From: Bryoerythrophyllum caledonicum
Lineage: Eukaryota > Streptophyta > Bryopsida > Pottiales > Pottiaceae
DNA length: 64,000 nt
Assembly: GCA_963971425.1 (NCBI GenBank)
Contig: OZ020517.1
Span: 12,278,501 to 12,342,500 of the forward strand
Direction: 5' to 3'
Below the pieces are notes generated by a model. That model had not been told where the DNA came from. It saw only the letters and a program-made list of their open reading frames with translations, and searched no databases. A program made the translations under genes and the position numbers. Position 1 is the first letter of the stretch. The number at the start of each line of letters is the position of its first letter. Below, piece by piece: positions 1 through 11,389 of this stretch.

Positions 1-2190
1 CGTAAGATCTTTGCATATCAAATTTTTGGATTTATTTTATAAAAAATCAGATTTCAGATTTGGCCAATTTGGCCTTTTAAAGGCCTTGGCAGGTGCCCCC
101 CCTTTCCCCCCCATTGAGCCTCGTTAAGGGGCACGGCCATAAGGGTTTGAACCGTGGACCTCTTCCCAAGGGAGAGGAGTACCTTGTGAAGTGTGCCACC
201 AACCTTCTCTCCCCCCCCCTTTGTGTGACAATTTGACTTTCCTACCCTTTTACTATGCTGCCTTCAATCTTTAGGTCCCAAAATGAGGCCCTCCCGGTTG
301 TTTTTTGGACGTTTTGATGATCATTTCACTTCCACATGCTTGTATATGAATGTACTAATGTGTATTACTATGAAAATTCAAAGATTAATACATGGTTGAA
401 ATTGCAGAAAAATTGGGCAAAAAAATTTGGGCAAAAAATTTGGGCAAAAAAACCTCAAAAAACAAGCAAACCTATACCACTTCCTAGTCACATATGAGGA
501 AGAAAAAAAAGATGATTTCTAATGATCAAAGAGCTGTCTTTAAAGAAGAAAATCGGGAATGAATAGTAATAGTTGTTGGGTAGAAAACGAGTCAAAAATT
601 GGCCACTAGTAAAAGTGGCCGTTCTGAAATATTCTTTAAAAAATAAAAATGATTGGTTGTGAGAATTTTGGCCAAATGGCCTCTCGGATTTTGCGTCAAG
701 CCCACCTCTTTAGGTGGGCTTGACTAAAAATCCGGGGGCCTTGAAAAATGTTCCTTTTTGCTGCCACGAAGGACAAAAGTGTTGTCCATGTCATTTTCTC
801 CTCCTTTGTCCCTTGGGCTGAAAAAAATCTGGTGTAAAGTGACATTCTTTGGTCTTCTCGGTTTCTACGCCTCCCATTGGCTGAAATTTCTCTCCTCACG
901 GCCTCTCGCCTCTAGTGTAAAGAGGCCCTTAGGGGTTAAAGTAAAAGCCTTGTCAACTTTCTTGCTCTTCTCTGGATTCATGTTGAGCTTTACCCTTTTA
1001 GAACAACATACCTATAGGTAGTATCTCCTGAAGTAGTCTCCAAATAGTTTTTTTGATATTTCATTGCTACGTGATCGGTGTACTACAAAAACTTACGTGG
1101 ATATGTGTACCTTCGACGAATGCTGTGAGGCACTAAGTTGCGGTTTGGTGGATTTGCATGAAAGGATATTTGGTGCGGGCTGAGCCATATTTCTGTCGTA
1201 TTTTTACCTAGAAAGTGCTCTCCCAATTTGTGGTTATTGTCTTTTGTAAGTGGGCCATCCACATGCAGTATGTGTGGATGAGTATTCACGACTCACTAGA
1301 GGGATCCCGCATCGAACCATCGATGTTTTCAAGGAAAGGTGTATAGGCTGCACACACGTAAGACACCAATATGGCGTTGTCGTTGCAGGGTTCATCCCTA
1401 AAGACCAAAAATCACAAGATAGGCTTTTGCAAATCTAAGGCACGTTTCCATGATTGTAATGCATATTTCCAACTTTTGAATATTTTTCGTAGAAGATATG
1501 AGTTAGTTGGAAATGCAATTTTTTATTCTCATTGGACATGTTGAAAAGAATTATGCCATTTTTCATTGTGAAAGAATGTGGAGGGTGGATACTTTGGGCA
1601 ACTTCAAAACTTTTTCTACACCCTTCTATCACATATATATGTTTTTTTTAATTCAAACAAGTGACAATATTTTATTTGTGATTGTCAAAAATCGTATCCT
1701 TCCATAGTGTAAGACTTTGAATCCAAGACGAGTCAAAGTTTTGCACCTTCTTCAAACAAGGTGCACAATAAAAATTTCAAATTTTCATTTTCTTTCTCAA
1801 TATAATTTTTCTACTTTAAAGAGAAGCATGAACCTTAGTTTTGACCATTTGGATTTTCAATTTACGCAAGAATAAATTTATCAAAAATTCAAAATGTGGT
1901 TTGGCAATTTTTGAATCCCTTTTCATTTTTTTTATAAATAATTTTTGTATTCTTCATTTTCCAATGCCTCTATAAATAGGTGTACAACCAAGTAGCATCG
2001 TGTTGTAATGATATCAAATCTGGAACTGTTATAATACTAATTGTTGACACTTGTTGGATGTTATGAATTTTTGCCAAATAATAGATCATCCCATAATTTT
2101 AGATGTGGGAAGGTATAATCTAAATTTGGGTTCTTTATTTTCAGTAGCAAAAAAAATCAATACAAATCTAGAGAATATGGCGATACTTGA
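1..2190. other. AT-rich DNA, no gene recognised
   Basis: Only short open frames with no recognisable protein occur here. Visible items are a small hairpin near 679-741, a right-end-like motif of the TTAA element family at about 925-939 (ending AGGGG then TTAA), a sequence at about 1391-1460 resembling the left part of the copy at 30065, and a TATAAATA-like box near 1970-1985. None of these supports a gene. Confidence 0.6.
679..741. repeat. Imperfect hairpin, stem-loop
   Basis: The core is TCAAGCCCACCT followed by a four-base loop and its exact complement AGGTGGGCTTGA (about 697-724). Weaker pairing extends outward through GGATTTT/AAAATCC to GGCC-type ends. The role is unknown; it could be the centre of a small foldback MITE. 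Confidence 0.6.
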
Positions 2191-2194
2191 CCGG

Positions 2195-3476
2195 CACTAC
2201 ACTAATAATGTTCATTAGTGTTCGCAACACTATTTAGGAACTTAAACGCTAAATGTCATTTACCCTACTAATGTAACAACATTAAATGTCAATTTAAACA
2301 CTAACATATTGACATTTAGTGTTGGTTATGTATCAATTCATTGCAAGTCACCCAAATCTCGCCACATGTCAAAGCAAACCTTCCATGTTGGAATGATTTT
2401 TTGAAGGTTGGTTTTTTTTTTTTTTTTTTTGACACAAGTATAGAGAACCTTTACTGCAAAGGAAAAAGGAAGGGAAGACAGAAGGGCGAGGCAGACCCCG
2501 CGAGGTCCGGCGAGGCCAAGTGAGCGCCCGGACCGAGGTTAGAAGTTAGTAGGGGGGTTAGACCTAGAGACTGAAGTAAGATAACTCGGGAGCGAATGCT
2601 AGTGAGGCTTCATACCAACCCACGAGGCAAGAATGTCGTTGCAGCACCAAAGCTCTTTGAACCGCTTCGAAATTTTCATGCTCTTCTCAGGGGCTTGAGT
2701 ACATCTAGATAGGGTCCTGGACCACGCCACGCGTTCGTAGTCCACAAGGCTGAGCTAGACCTTAGTCCTGAGCTTTTGTTGGTTCCACTTGATCTCATTA
2801 AAGGCATCGTCGTTTCTTTCCCTCCACAAGTGCCACAAGATGATGCCTCTCAGAAGGAGCCAGAACCTGCTAACAATGGTGAATCTCCTTGAAATCCTGT
2901 GACCAAAGATTCCATGCTTCCACATCAAAATGAGTCCATGAGGCGTTTCCAGCTCCCTCGGCGTAGCCACACTGCTGCTATCATTGATAAGTCCTCCGCC
3001 CTATTGGAGCAGCGAGAGTCCTCGCCCGGACTAGGTTGGTTTTTCAAATGATGATTTTGGGGGCAATTTTTATCCAATTTGAGATTTTTTGGTGCCTATC
3101 TAAACTTATTTGAAAAGACGCTTCCTATGGCACCTTACCTATCTTCAAATTCGTCTTAAATAAAAAGTTATAGCAAATATTTTTGGGTAGATTTCTTGAG
3201 TTTTTGTTGAAAGTTTGAAGAGGCATATCTTTATCAATTTTGCACTAATTCTATCAAGTGAGGTGACTTGCGTATGTATTTTTTTCAAGAATATTCCATT
3301 GGTATACGATACATCTTCTAATTCATCGTTATGCAAAAGTTATGAGCAATTATGTTAGGCTGATTTTTTTGACATTAAACACTAAATGTAAACAAATTGA
3401 CATTTAGTGAAAGTGAGGTCATAAGGGTAGTTACACTATTGGTGCCATAACATTAATGAACATTATTAGTATAATG
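2195..3476. mobile_element. CACTA-like non-autonomous element
   Basis: The left end reads CACTACACTAATAATG and the right end, on the opposite strand, reads CATTATACTAATAATG, so the tips are inverted repeats differing by C/T changes. Inside each end are subterminal repeats of the ACTAAATGTCAAT type in both orientations (about 2240-2325 and 3375-3420), as is usual for CACTA (En/Spm) elements. No transposase is seen and no clear 3-bp target duplication can be read. The middle holds a LINE fragment, so the element is a carrier or has been invaded. Confidence 0.5.
2755..2970 (-). pseudogene. LINE reverse-transcriptase C-terminal fragment
   Basis: The minus strand encodes a short piece with the pattern W-LLLRGIILWHLWRERNDDAFN. 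This is the tail that follows the zinc-binding region (zf-RVT) at the C-terminus of plant LINE reverse transcriptases. The sequence PHGLILMWKHGIFGHRI just before it is matched by a second copy at about 8820-9005. The fragment has no start of its own and lies inside the CACTA-like element at 2195-3476. It is a dead transposon relic. Confidence 0.7.
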
Positions 3477-4780
3477 GATTAAAAATCCTTTGGAAGGATG
3501 ATTGATGAATGAATACACCAACCACAATTGGGCATGACTATTGTGTAAGCAAAAGATAATTGGAGTTTGATTTTCTATGTAATCAGATATGCTACCACTT
3601 CAATAAACATGTTATGCAAGGATGTGAGTCAATTTTAGATGGGTGAAAGATGCAAAACTAAATAGATTAAATGTGCAAGGGAGTCATTTATTTCCTAATT
3701 CAAAGAATGACACTTTGAGGAAATTTTCTATAAGAAATAGAGGAATAGATGCAGTGATCACAATTGAAGTTGGGTAGTTTTACAAAAGTTGGGTAGGTTT
3801 AAGAAGATATTAAGAGTTAGCAATCTCCATGTGATTGAAGATGATACAATTACAATAAATGGGTTCTATAAGAGAAGAGGCAACTTGAAATGAATAAAGT
3901 TCGCAAAACTTGGATGAATGAGATACATTTGAGAACGGGGGGTCATTTTTTTCTAATGAGGTGATAGTAAGTTCCAACTATTAAATTAATATAGTAAAAA
4001 AATAGGATTGTTAGAAATTTTATGAAGCCATAGTAAATTTTAGTTTTAGTATTGAAATAAATTAAATCATATAACTGAAATGATGAATATAAGATTCTAA
4101 TTGTATCTTATAAGGGCTAATCACTTTAGTGGTGAATTAAAACAAATATTTAATTATGATAGCTTATTGAATTTAGATTTAGTTGGATAATTTTTATTAA
4201 AAAAAATTATAATTGAAAAGAACTAGAGCTTATCCGGCATAGTAAGATCTAGGTTCATATATTAACAATGACTTTTTCTATTTTCTCCTTTCTAATGTTG
4301 GAAGAATGACCCATCCTTGGGCCTTTGTACTTTAAAAGTTGTAATTCAAATTTGTCTTATACTTTATATTATGATCATTGTTCTTCTTCTTGCATTAGTT
4401 GGTGTTTGATGCATTACAAAAGTAGAAGAAGTATGTCGTATTTTTTTTCAATATGCAAGGAACAAACGATTAAGAATTACTAGTAAGGGATATTTAACAA
4501 AATCTGGACAAACCAAAGTCCAGAAATAAAAATCTCCAATTTTATGCAATCGGCGGCCCGTTGAAGAAGGAGATCCACTCTTTAAAACATAAGAACTTGA
4601 GTATGAATTCCAAATGACATCAGAATGTTGCCAACAAGGAGGAAAGAAGAATATATGAACAAAAATATATTGATGAGAAAGGAATACAATGTTGGTAGGC
4701 AACGACGATAATTTAGTAGAGTACCTCCTAAAAAACTGGCCAATACTCCATGATAACTTAAACTACTCTAATGTACTCAT
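3477..4780. other. AT-rich DNA, nothing recognised
   Basis: Strongly AT-rich sequence with many stop codons in all frames. I see no gene, repeat array or transposon end in it. Confidence 0.5.
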
Positions 4781-4789
4781 TGTTATTCA

Positions 4790-7015
4790 TTACAAAATAC
4801 TTCCCGTTGATATTCTACGAAAACTTATGAAGGCCGTTGCTAACAGCCGATGAAAAAAGACACAGTCCCATTCAATTTCGTCCCATTGGACAACTGTACG
4901 GCCATACTTGTGCGCTTTGTAACCACCCAATGCGCTGCCCAGTTGTTGCGCTTGCTTCAAATATTTGGGAACGGTTGGAAATCTGTGGAGGGAGTAGATT
5001 AACGGAAGGATGTCGGTTGATAGGTTAGAGATTACTAGGTTTTTGTTTTGAGGAGTCAAATGACCCCGGAACGGTCAGGGAAAATAACATATGGAGTCAA
5101 GGTTACGTTGAAGGGATCTAGGGTTAACATCGACAAAAAGTACTTGATGAGCCTGGCAGACTTCACAAGAATGCTTCTTCTTATGAAGTATGGACATTGT
5201 TTTATAACTCCAAGGGAAATTTAAACTATCAGCTAAGTCATTTCCGCTATAAACAAATGACAATCTATCAATAATTCCTTTTGGAAGAATGTGAAGTGGG
5301 ACTTGTCCATTGGCATTGTCGAATGGAGCCCAACAATAAAACGGGGGAGTGACATCCCAAAAAGCTTTTTTAGGCCCAACCTAAGGACAACATTCTTTTC
5401 AGAGCTATTAGAGGATGTTGGAATGCAAGGGTCCACAAAGCAAAAAAGCCCATTGACCCAAAGTAAAACACATTTTTGAATTGGTGATGATGGAGCATGC
5501 ACTCATTTGAAATAAAAAAGATGTTCCCTAGAAAATGGTACAATGAACTCATCATGATGTGGAATATGGATGCAACTGAGACGATGGACTTTGTCGGCTA
5601 TTAGCAGACGGAGGAAGACTATGACGAGGACAATCAAATGAGAAAAAACTCACATGTGGAACTTAAGAGAATAAGTACATGCAATAAGCATAATAGCAAA
5701 ATGAAGTATGATTAAACACATTTAGAATGTAGAGATTTACCAATGTTTAGTGAGAGAAAATCTACAATAAAGAAGTAGGTGTTGGGAAGTGTAGCTATTT
5801 CAGGCAATGAGTGAGTCTAAGGTGGGGGGGTGATTATCAACTTAGCCAATACTTCATCTGCACAACTTGGCTTGTCATAGCCCTCTTGGTGAAAAGAGCT
5901 GACTTCTCTATACCTCCAATCAAACCATGTTTCCAAAAAAATACGACATTGACCCAAATTGGAGTTAAACCTGTAATAATCCTAGACGTTAAGTTTTGGA
6001 CTCCAAAAGTCCGTTGAGCCATGGAATTATCAAACTAACAAGGTACGGCTGCAATCCATTTGGTGTGATTTTTGGTCAAGTGTATCATGTATGTAAATAT
6101 TGATGGATGAATGGCATTAAAGAGATCATTGAGGATATTTTGGAGGCGGATGGTCAATCAGAAGGATGTTCCATTCAATAGCATATGGCCGGATAAGAAG
6201 GTGTTTATTTTTTAACATGCGAGCAACCTCTTGAGCAATGCGTCGTACTTCATTTTTTTGGAATTCAACCATGCAAAGGTATCACAACACGTAGGGCCAA
6301 TTCTTGGATGTCTTTGTAAAGATCAGGATACACCTGGCGCAAGTGAGCCATGTGTTTTATCATGGGTTTGAATTTCTTGGTAGAGCATAATACCAATGAA
6401 AAGTTGGACTAGTAGAATGTGAGGAACTGTTGAAGCCCTGACCTAGATTTGTCATGATATTGGGCCTTCTTATATTTTTTACGAAAGACATGACATTGAG
6501 CCATCAAGAGCCCTCTAACTTCTAGGGTGAGGTAATATCTTGATGGACCCACGTGGAAGTTTGCTGGAACAACGTCAAAGCTCATGCTGGTAGCTGATGG
6601 TGGGATTGATAAAGTTGTCGGGTGGCAGTCGACCACATGGACTGCCTCAGGAAAAGCCACATTGGAGACCATCAATTGGTTGTTGACCGCTTTCTTGATA
6701 AAATAGTTTGTGCTGAAAACAATAGAAACATTCCCCCGAGGCTTGGATGTGGCGTTGTCGTGATGAAAATTCTTCCATCATGTAGATATAAATATTAAGC
6801 TTGGTATGTCTGGATTTTAATGAGCTAGGAGTTGAGGCAAAAGGGGTTGGTTGTGGTGAGAAGCACGGTTTGAGGGTAACAGAGCGCATATTAGCATACA
6901 GATGCTGTACCGGTCCTGCTACATGCACAACAAAGCAGATAATTAGCAGATTGATTGGTCCAATTTCATGCCTTACTTGTGAGCCAAGCCGTAGACTGCC
7001 CAAGCCGCTCGACAA
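4790..7015 (-). pseudogene. Decayed coding region of unknown family
   Basis: On the minus strand several open pieces in different frames follow one another: about 7015-6647, 6675-6409, 6022-5837, 5502-5233, 5263-5075 and 5059-4790. Their protein-like composition suggests one ancient coding region broken by frameshifts and stops. Pieces include EVRGLLMAQCHVF, a Cys-rich KKKHSCEVCQAHQ and QAQQLGSALGGYKAHKYGR. I do not recognise the family and propose no function. A transposon protein is the simplest explanation given the surroundings, but a dead host gene is also possible. Boundaries are approximate. Confidence 0.4.
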
Positions 7016-7240
7016 GCCTGATTAGTTTTGAACCTAGACCGGGGGACGACCAATGACCATCGCATCTCCAGCCAACCAAGTCTACGACTTGGCGACTAAG
7101 ATTTGGAATTTAACATTTTTGGGCATCCATGAGAGGGCATGACTACTTTATGAGTCTAAGGTGGTTTTATTTTATGTCTATCTATTATCTTTTTTCTTAT
7201 CAAGATGTTTGGAAGGTCCATGTATTTTCCTTTCAATTAA

Positions 7241-7456
7241 CCCTTAGAGGCCCAAGTGTATCTACGGAATATAATTCTTTTCACTTTGACTGTAATTATC
7301 TTTCAATCCTCATGGTCAAGATTCACAAAATTTTAACCACATCATCTCGTACAAGTTTAGAAAAAAATCCTACGGTTACATTCTCAAAAATTTAATCTTG
7401 ACAAATTATAATCAACAAAGTAGAGATTCCTCTAAAATGCCTTAGGCCTTTAGGGG
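7241..7456. mobile_element. TTAA-family MITE, short copy
   Basis: The left end is TTAA followed by CCCTTAGAGGCCCAAG; the right end is CCTTTAGGGG followed by ATAA. The interior (about 7280-7395) matches the 26600-26700 interior of a longer copy, including a segment close to TCTTTCAATCC and TCCTACGG. This is an internally deleted member of the family described at 28792-29753. Confidence 0.7.
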
Positions 7457-8810
7457 ATAAACTAAACCACTAAGGGATTTAGGTGGTTTTATATGTGTGT
7501 ATAGGAAAGGGATAAGCATCTTTGTGGAGCTTAGGTAGGGGAGCATGGGCTGATGTGCCCCTCCTCCACTTTAGATAAGAGAAGAGGTTAGAGGGGAGCT
7601 TCCTTAGAAAGAGGTATGTGTGTGTGCGGGTGAGTTTTGAGGGTTTCAAGCCGAATTTGGACTGAATGTAGCTCATTGAGCAAAAATCTTTTGGAATTTA
7701 AATTTTAGAAGATTGTTTTTTGTGTTGAGACCTTTTCAAATTGTATTTGCAGATTGGATTTGGAACTGTATTGCAAAAGTTATGAAGGTTTGAAGTTGTG
7801 AAGACCCGAGGCCATCCATTGAGAGGGCAAAGGTATTTGACAAGCCATATCCTTTGTTGTGTTTTTCATCTTGCATTGAATTTTAAAGAGCGTGTGTATC
7901 ATTGTTATAGCTCTGTAAAAAGTTATCACAATTGAGATTTGCAACTTTAAAAAAAAAGTTATGGGGAACTGAATATCTAGACGAGGTTGAAATTTTGAAC
8001 GTCTATAACTTTTAGATTGTAGTTTGGAATGGTATGAAATTTATAGGAGTGTTAGTTGATTGCATTGATTTTTTAAAAAGCTATTGCATTTAGCATTTGA
8101 AAATTTGAACCGTCTGTGACATCAGTTTGAAGTTCACAGCTAGTGTAAAAGTTATATTTTTGGAGTTTCTTTTGTGTTTTGGAAACTTGAAGATTTGAAG
8201 ACTTGAAGATAAGAAGACATGAAGACTCATATGTTGTGGCTTGTTATTCCTAGCCGGCTTTGGAGGCCATTGTCTTTATTTGTTGTTATTCCTAGCCGAT
8301 TTCGATAGGTAGTTGTTTTCAATTCTGTTCAGTATACATTATTGCGGAGAAGTGAGATTGATCACCCATACGGTTGTATTTTATATCATTCCCACTGGTG
8401 AGGCACAATTGCTTCACACAATGGGTTTGAAATTTAGAAACCATCTTTTGGACAATTTCAGCTTGTGGTCGAGACATCCCGTTTTACACGTTTGAAGCCT
8501 GTGGGTTCCTATTACCTCACCTGTATCTTTAAACCTATGTAGAGCCAATACATGATAGACCAAAAGAGAGCAACTAGAAGTCTTAAAGACCAAAAGATTA
8601 AAAGACTTAAAGACCAGAAGAATTGAAGACACAATTGAACTCCCTAGCCATCTATACCCTGTCGCAACCAAATTTCTTGTGAATTTTTAAAACGCACTTC
8701 TCTCTATCCAACACCATTTCGAAAGTTTCTCACTCTTTACAGGGGCCTGCATGCCTCTGGAAAAATACTTAGTAATATAGATTGTTCTTCTACAATCAAT
8801 GAGCCTGAGC
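7457..8810. other. Intergenic, short purine-rich repeats
   Basis: No gene is recognised. Two purine-rich tracts made of short units like GAAGACTTGAAGAT occur at about 8185-8225 and 8565-8635. The rest is unremarkable AT-rich DNA. Confidence 0.5.
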
Positions 8811-8817
8811 CAAAGTT

Positions 8818-10190
8818 TCACTCTGACTTTCTGTTTGGACCACCAGATGTTATTAAAGGCAGCGTCGTTTCTCTCACTTTATAAATACCAAAGGATGAAG
8901 CCACAAATGAGGAGCCAAATCTTACCGATACGCTTAAAACGTGAGTGAATGCGGTGGACAAAGATCCTATGTTTCCACCTCGGGTTGAGGCCGTGCGGAA
9001 TGGAGGTGCCAGGAGTGGAGGTCTCATTTTCGCTTTCAAAGTGATTCTTAGGATTAGTCTCTCCATTAGGGGGTCTAATACACGGGCCGACCTATGACTG
9101 TTGGGCATTGCGTACCCTGTTGCAATCTGTCCATCAAGCGTGAGGGCGTGGGAGTTGTTTGGACACAAGCTCGATACAGCATCCGCATGCGTACCGGAGA
9201 GGGAGGCACTTCCAAAAACAATGAAGCACGCTTTTAGAAATGCCGCTGGCGCATACATGATCTTGTTGATTCTCTCCTGTCTTGTATCATGCTCCTCCAC
9301 ATGTTTATTGCCACTACTTTATGCTACATGAACCATATGAGTCCGACCTCTTTCCATGCTCTCTTGGAGTCCCACACATTGAGCAAGTGGAGCCTAGGTT
9401 GTTCAGACGGACGGGACGGGACGGGATGTCCGTCTAAGAGCTCCGCTAAACGTGTGTAACTTAGAGGTGTTTTCTTTAAAACATTTTTTAAACCTCTTTT
9501 ACTGCCGTTCGCCACGGCCGTGGCTTGGTTTCTGCCTGGTCGATGCGCGGTCACCTAGCGACTGCTCTCTGACCGAGCGGCGACTGGAGGTAAATTGGGC
9601 AGCCCCCAATTTATTTGCGTTTGGGCGGGGTCCCGAAGAGGACGAGTGTCCGGGGCCCCGGAGTTTGGAAGTACGTAATATCCCTAAGCGGAGCTTATAT
9701 GATAGTGGGAGGATTCCATACCACTTTTTCTCCACAACTGAAAGAACCTAGAGCCGACGCTTGAGATTGATAAGGCCAAGTCTTGCTGAGAATTGCATAA
9801 ATGGGATCCTACCATGCCATTGGTACCTTTCAAAATTCTAGACTAGGCTGTCATTGTGCCCATAATAGAGGTGAATAGTAGTCTTCTTATGTCCCCAAGA
9901 AACTTCAGTTACTTGCATTGTGCGGTGGAATCAAGCATGGATCGAAGCCAGGTCGTCTCCACTTGCATCCAAGGTAGCAAGATGCTAGCGCTCTTTCCAC
10001 GATACGGGTTGGAGACAGTGAAAAGCCATTATGAATTTGGGGGTGGCTGAAGGTATATATGAGGAGTGCCACTTGAGCCGTAGACAATATCTTTTCCAAG
10101 TCTAAATTATCACGTTGGGGATGAATGCTTTTGTTGAGCAGAAATTGCAATCCATTCTCCGTACGCGATAAGAAGAGATACATCAGTTAT
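8818..10190 (-). pseudogene. Decayed LINE remnant (minus strand)
   Basis: At about 9005-8820 the minus strand encodes PHGLNPRWKHRIF and later KIWLLICGFILWYL, then a stop, then SERNDAAFN. This is the same LINE C-terminal tail as at 2755-2970, with a stop in place of the tail's tryptophan. Farther upstream on the same strand (about 9735-9500) is a weaker LINE-like piece with GLINLKRRL and KKWYGILPL. The distal part is uncertain and may be unrelated debris. It carries many frame breaks and is non-functional. Confidence 0.5.
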
Positions 10191-11389
10191 GATCTCCCTT
10201 TACGCACCTTTGAGGGCATGAGTGAGAGTCTGTCAGACACTGCGCTTGTTTTCCTGTGGATCAAAGGAGTCTTGAGCTTCCTCGCAAAAGAAGAAGTCGT
10301 GGTCGTGCCACACATCCTTGTACTCTTGAAGACCCTTCTTATGTAGCGTTTGGGCACGCAGACGGCGGCGGAAAAATTCATGGCCAATCTATTGCATTGG
10401 AGGGCAGAATCAGAAGCTGCTGCTCAAAAGTTCCTCAATGTTGGATAGGCAAATGTAGTCTAGCACTGGAAGGAGGATTTTCTAGGTTGTCGTTACCCAA
10501 TTCCATACGTTGAATCCTTTCCAAGCCTAATGCTTTAGGAGGATGAAGTACTCCAAACTATTAAACCAACGCCTACAATGTATAGCAATGATGAACCGTC
10601 ATTCCGAATTCTAATGCTCGAGATGTAGACATTGTCTACATCTTGATCTTTCAACCACTCCTTCAACCACTAGGTACAAGGATAGTGCTCGCCTCTAATT
10701 TGCTCGGGATTTTGGGAAGTTTGAGTAATACTTTGCGCTATTGGATTGAAGTAGGTCTCTACTCAAACTTAAGCTATCAGACTTACACATGTACCCTATC
10801 GATTGAGATTGATGTCTGTGATTTAGATCCGGGAGTGTTGTACCCTCCATGTACGAGCTAGGGAGCTGTCAACATCTCCCTTGCATGTTGGTGTCATTGG
10901 TGTGTAAAAGGGCCAGGGGGTTGTCAAAAATTGTAGGCGTCCCAAAATCCACAATGGTTTGTACTGCTTCTGCATTGATTAAGTGACTTCGAGCCAGGGT
11001 TGTCATACTAGGCAGACGCCCGTCCGATCGATTAGCCCATCTAGTAGAGGTCATGCCCGTTTGATGTAGTCAACGTATAGTTGACTATTTGATTAGGTAA
11101 AAAAAATTAATATAGCTATCATGTTGGGGCCACATTGTTGCTAGGAAGGACATTGGGCGGGGACGCTTTTAGAGGCGGGGACATCAAACAGAGCGACGTC
11201 GGAAGATACGACGCGGACGGAAGGCTAGAGTGCGAACGCCTGGGTGTGGACGTTTAGGCAGGGCGCGGAAGGCAGGAACATCTGGACATGGCAAGGACGT
11301 CTAGGCACCGTAGGGTCGTCTAAGCGCGGACGTCTAAGCACAGCAGGGGCGTCTGGATGCGGACGTCTAGGCAGGGCGGGGAGGTGTGG
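10191..11389. other. Intergenic, unassigned; GC-rich tail
   Basis: No recognised gene. From about 11150 the sequence becomes GC-rich and consists of degenerate units like GGACGTCTAGGCAGGGCG, which run into the left arm of the foldback element that follows. A motif GGGTTGTCATACTAGGC near 10998 could be an outer transposon tip but has no proven partner. Confidence 0.4.

Noticed and set aside
100..190. tRNA-like sequence containing GGGTTTGAACC and a possible anticodon arm
   Set aside because: It resembles a B-box but no complete cloverleaf can be drawn, so I do not call a tRNA or SINE.
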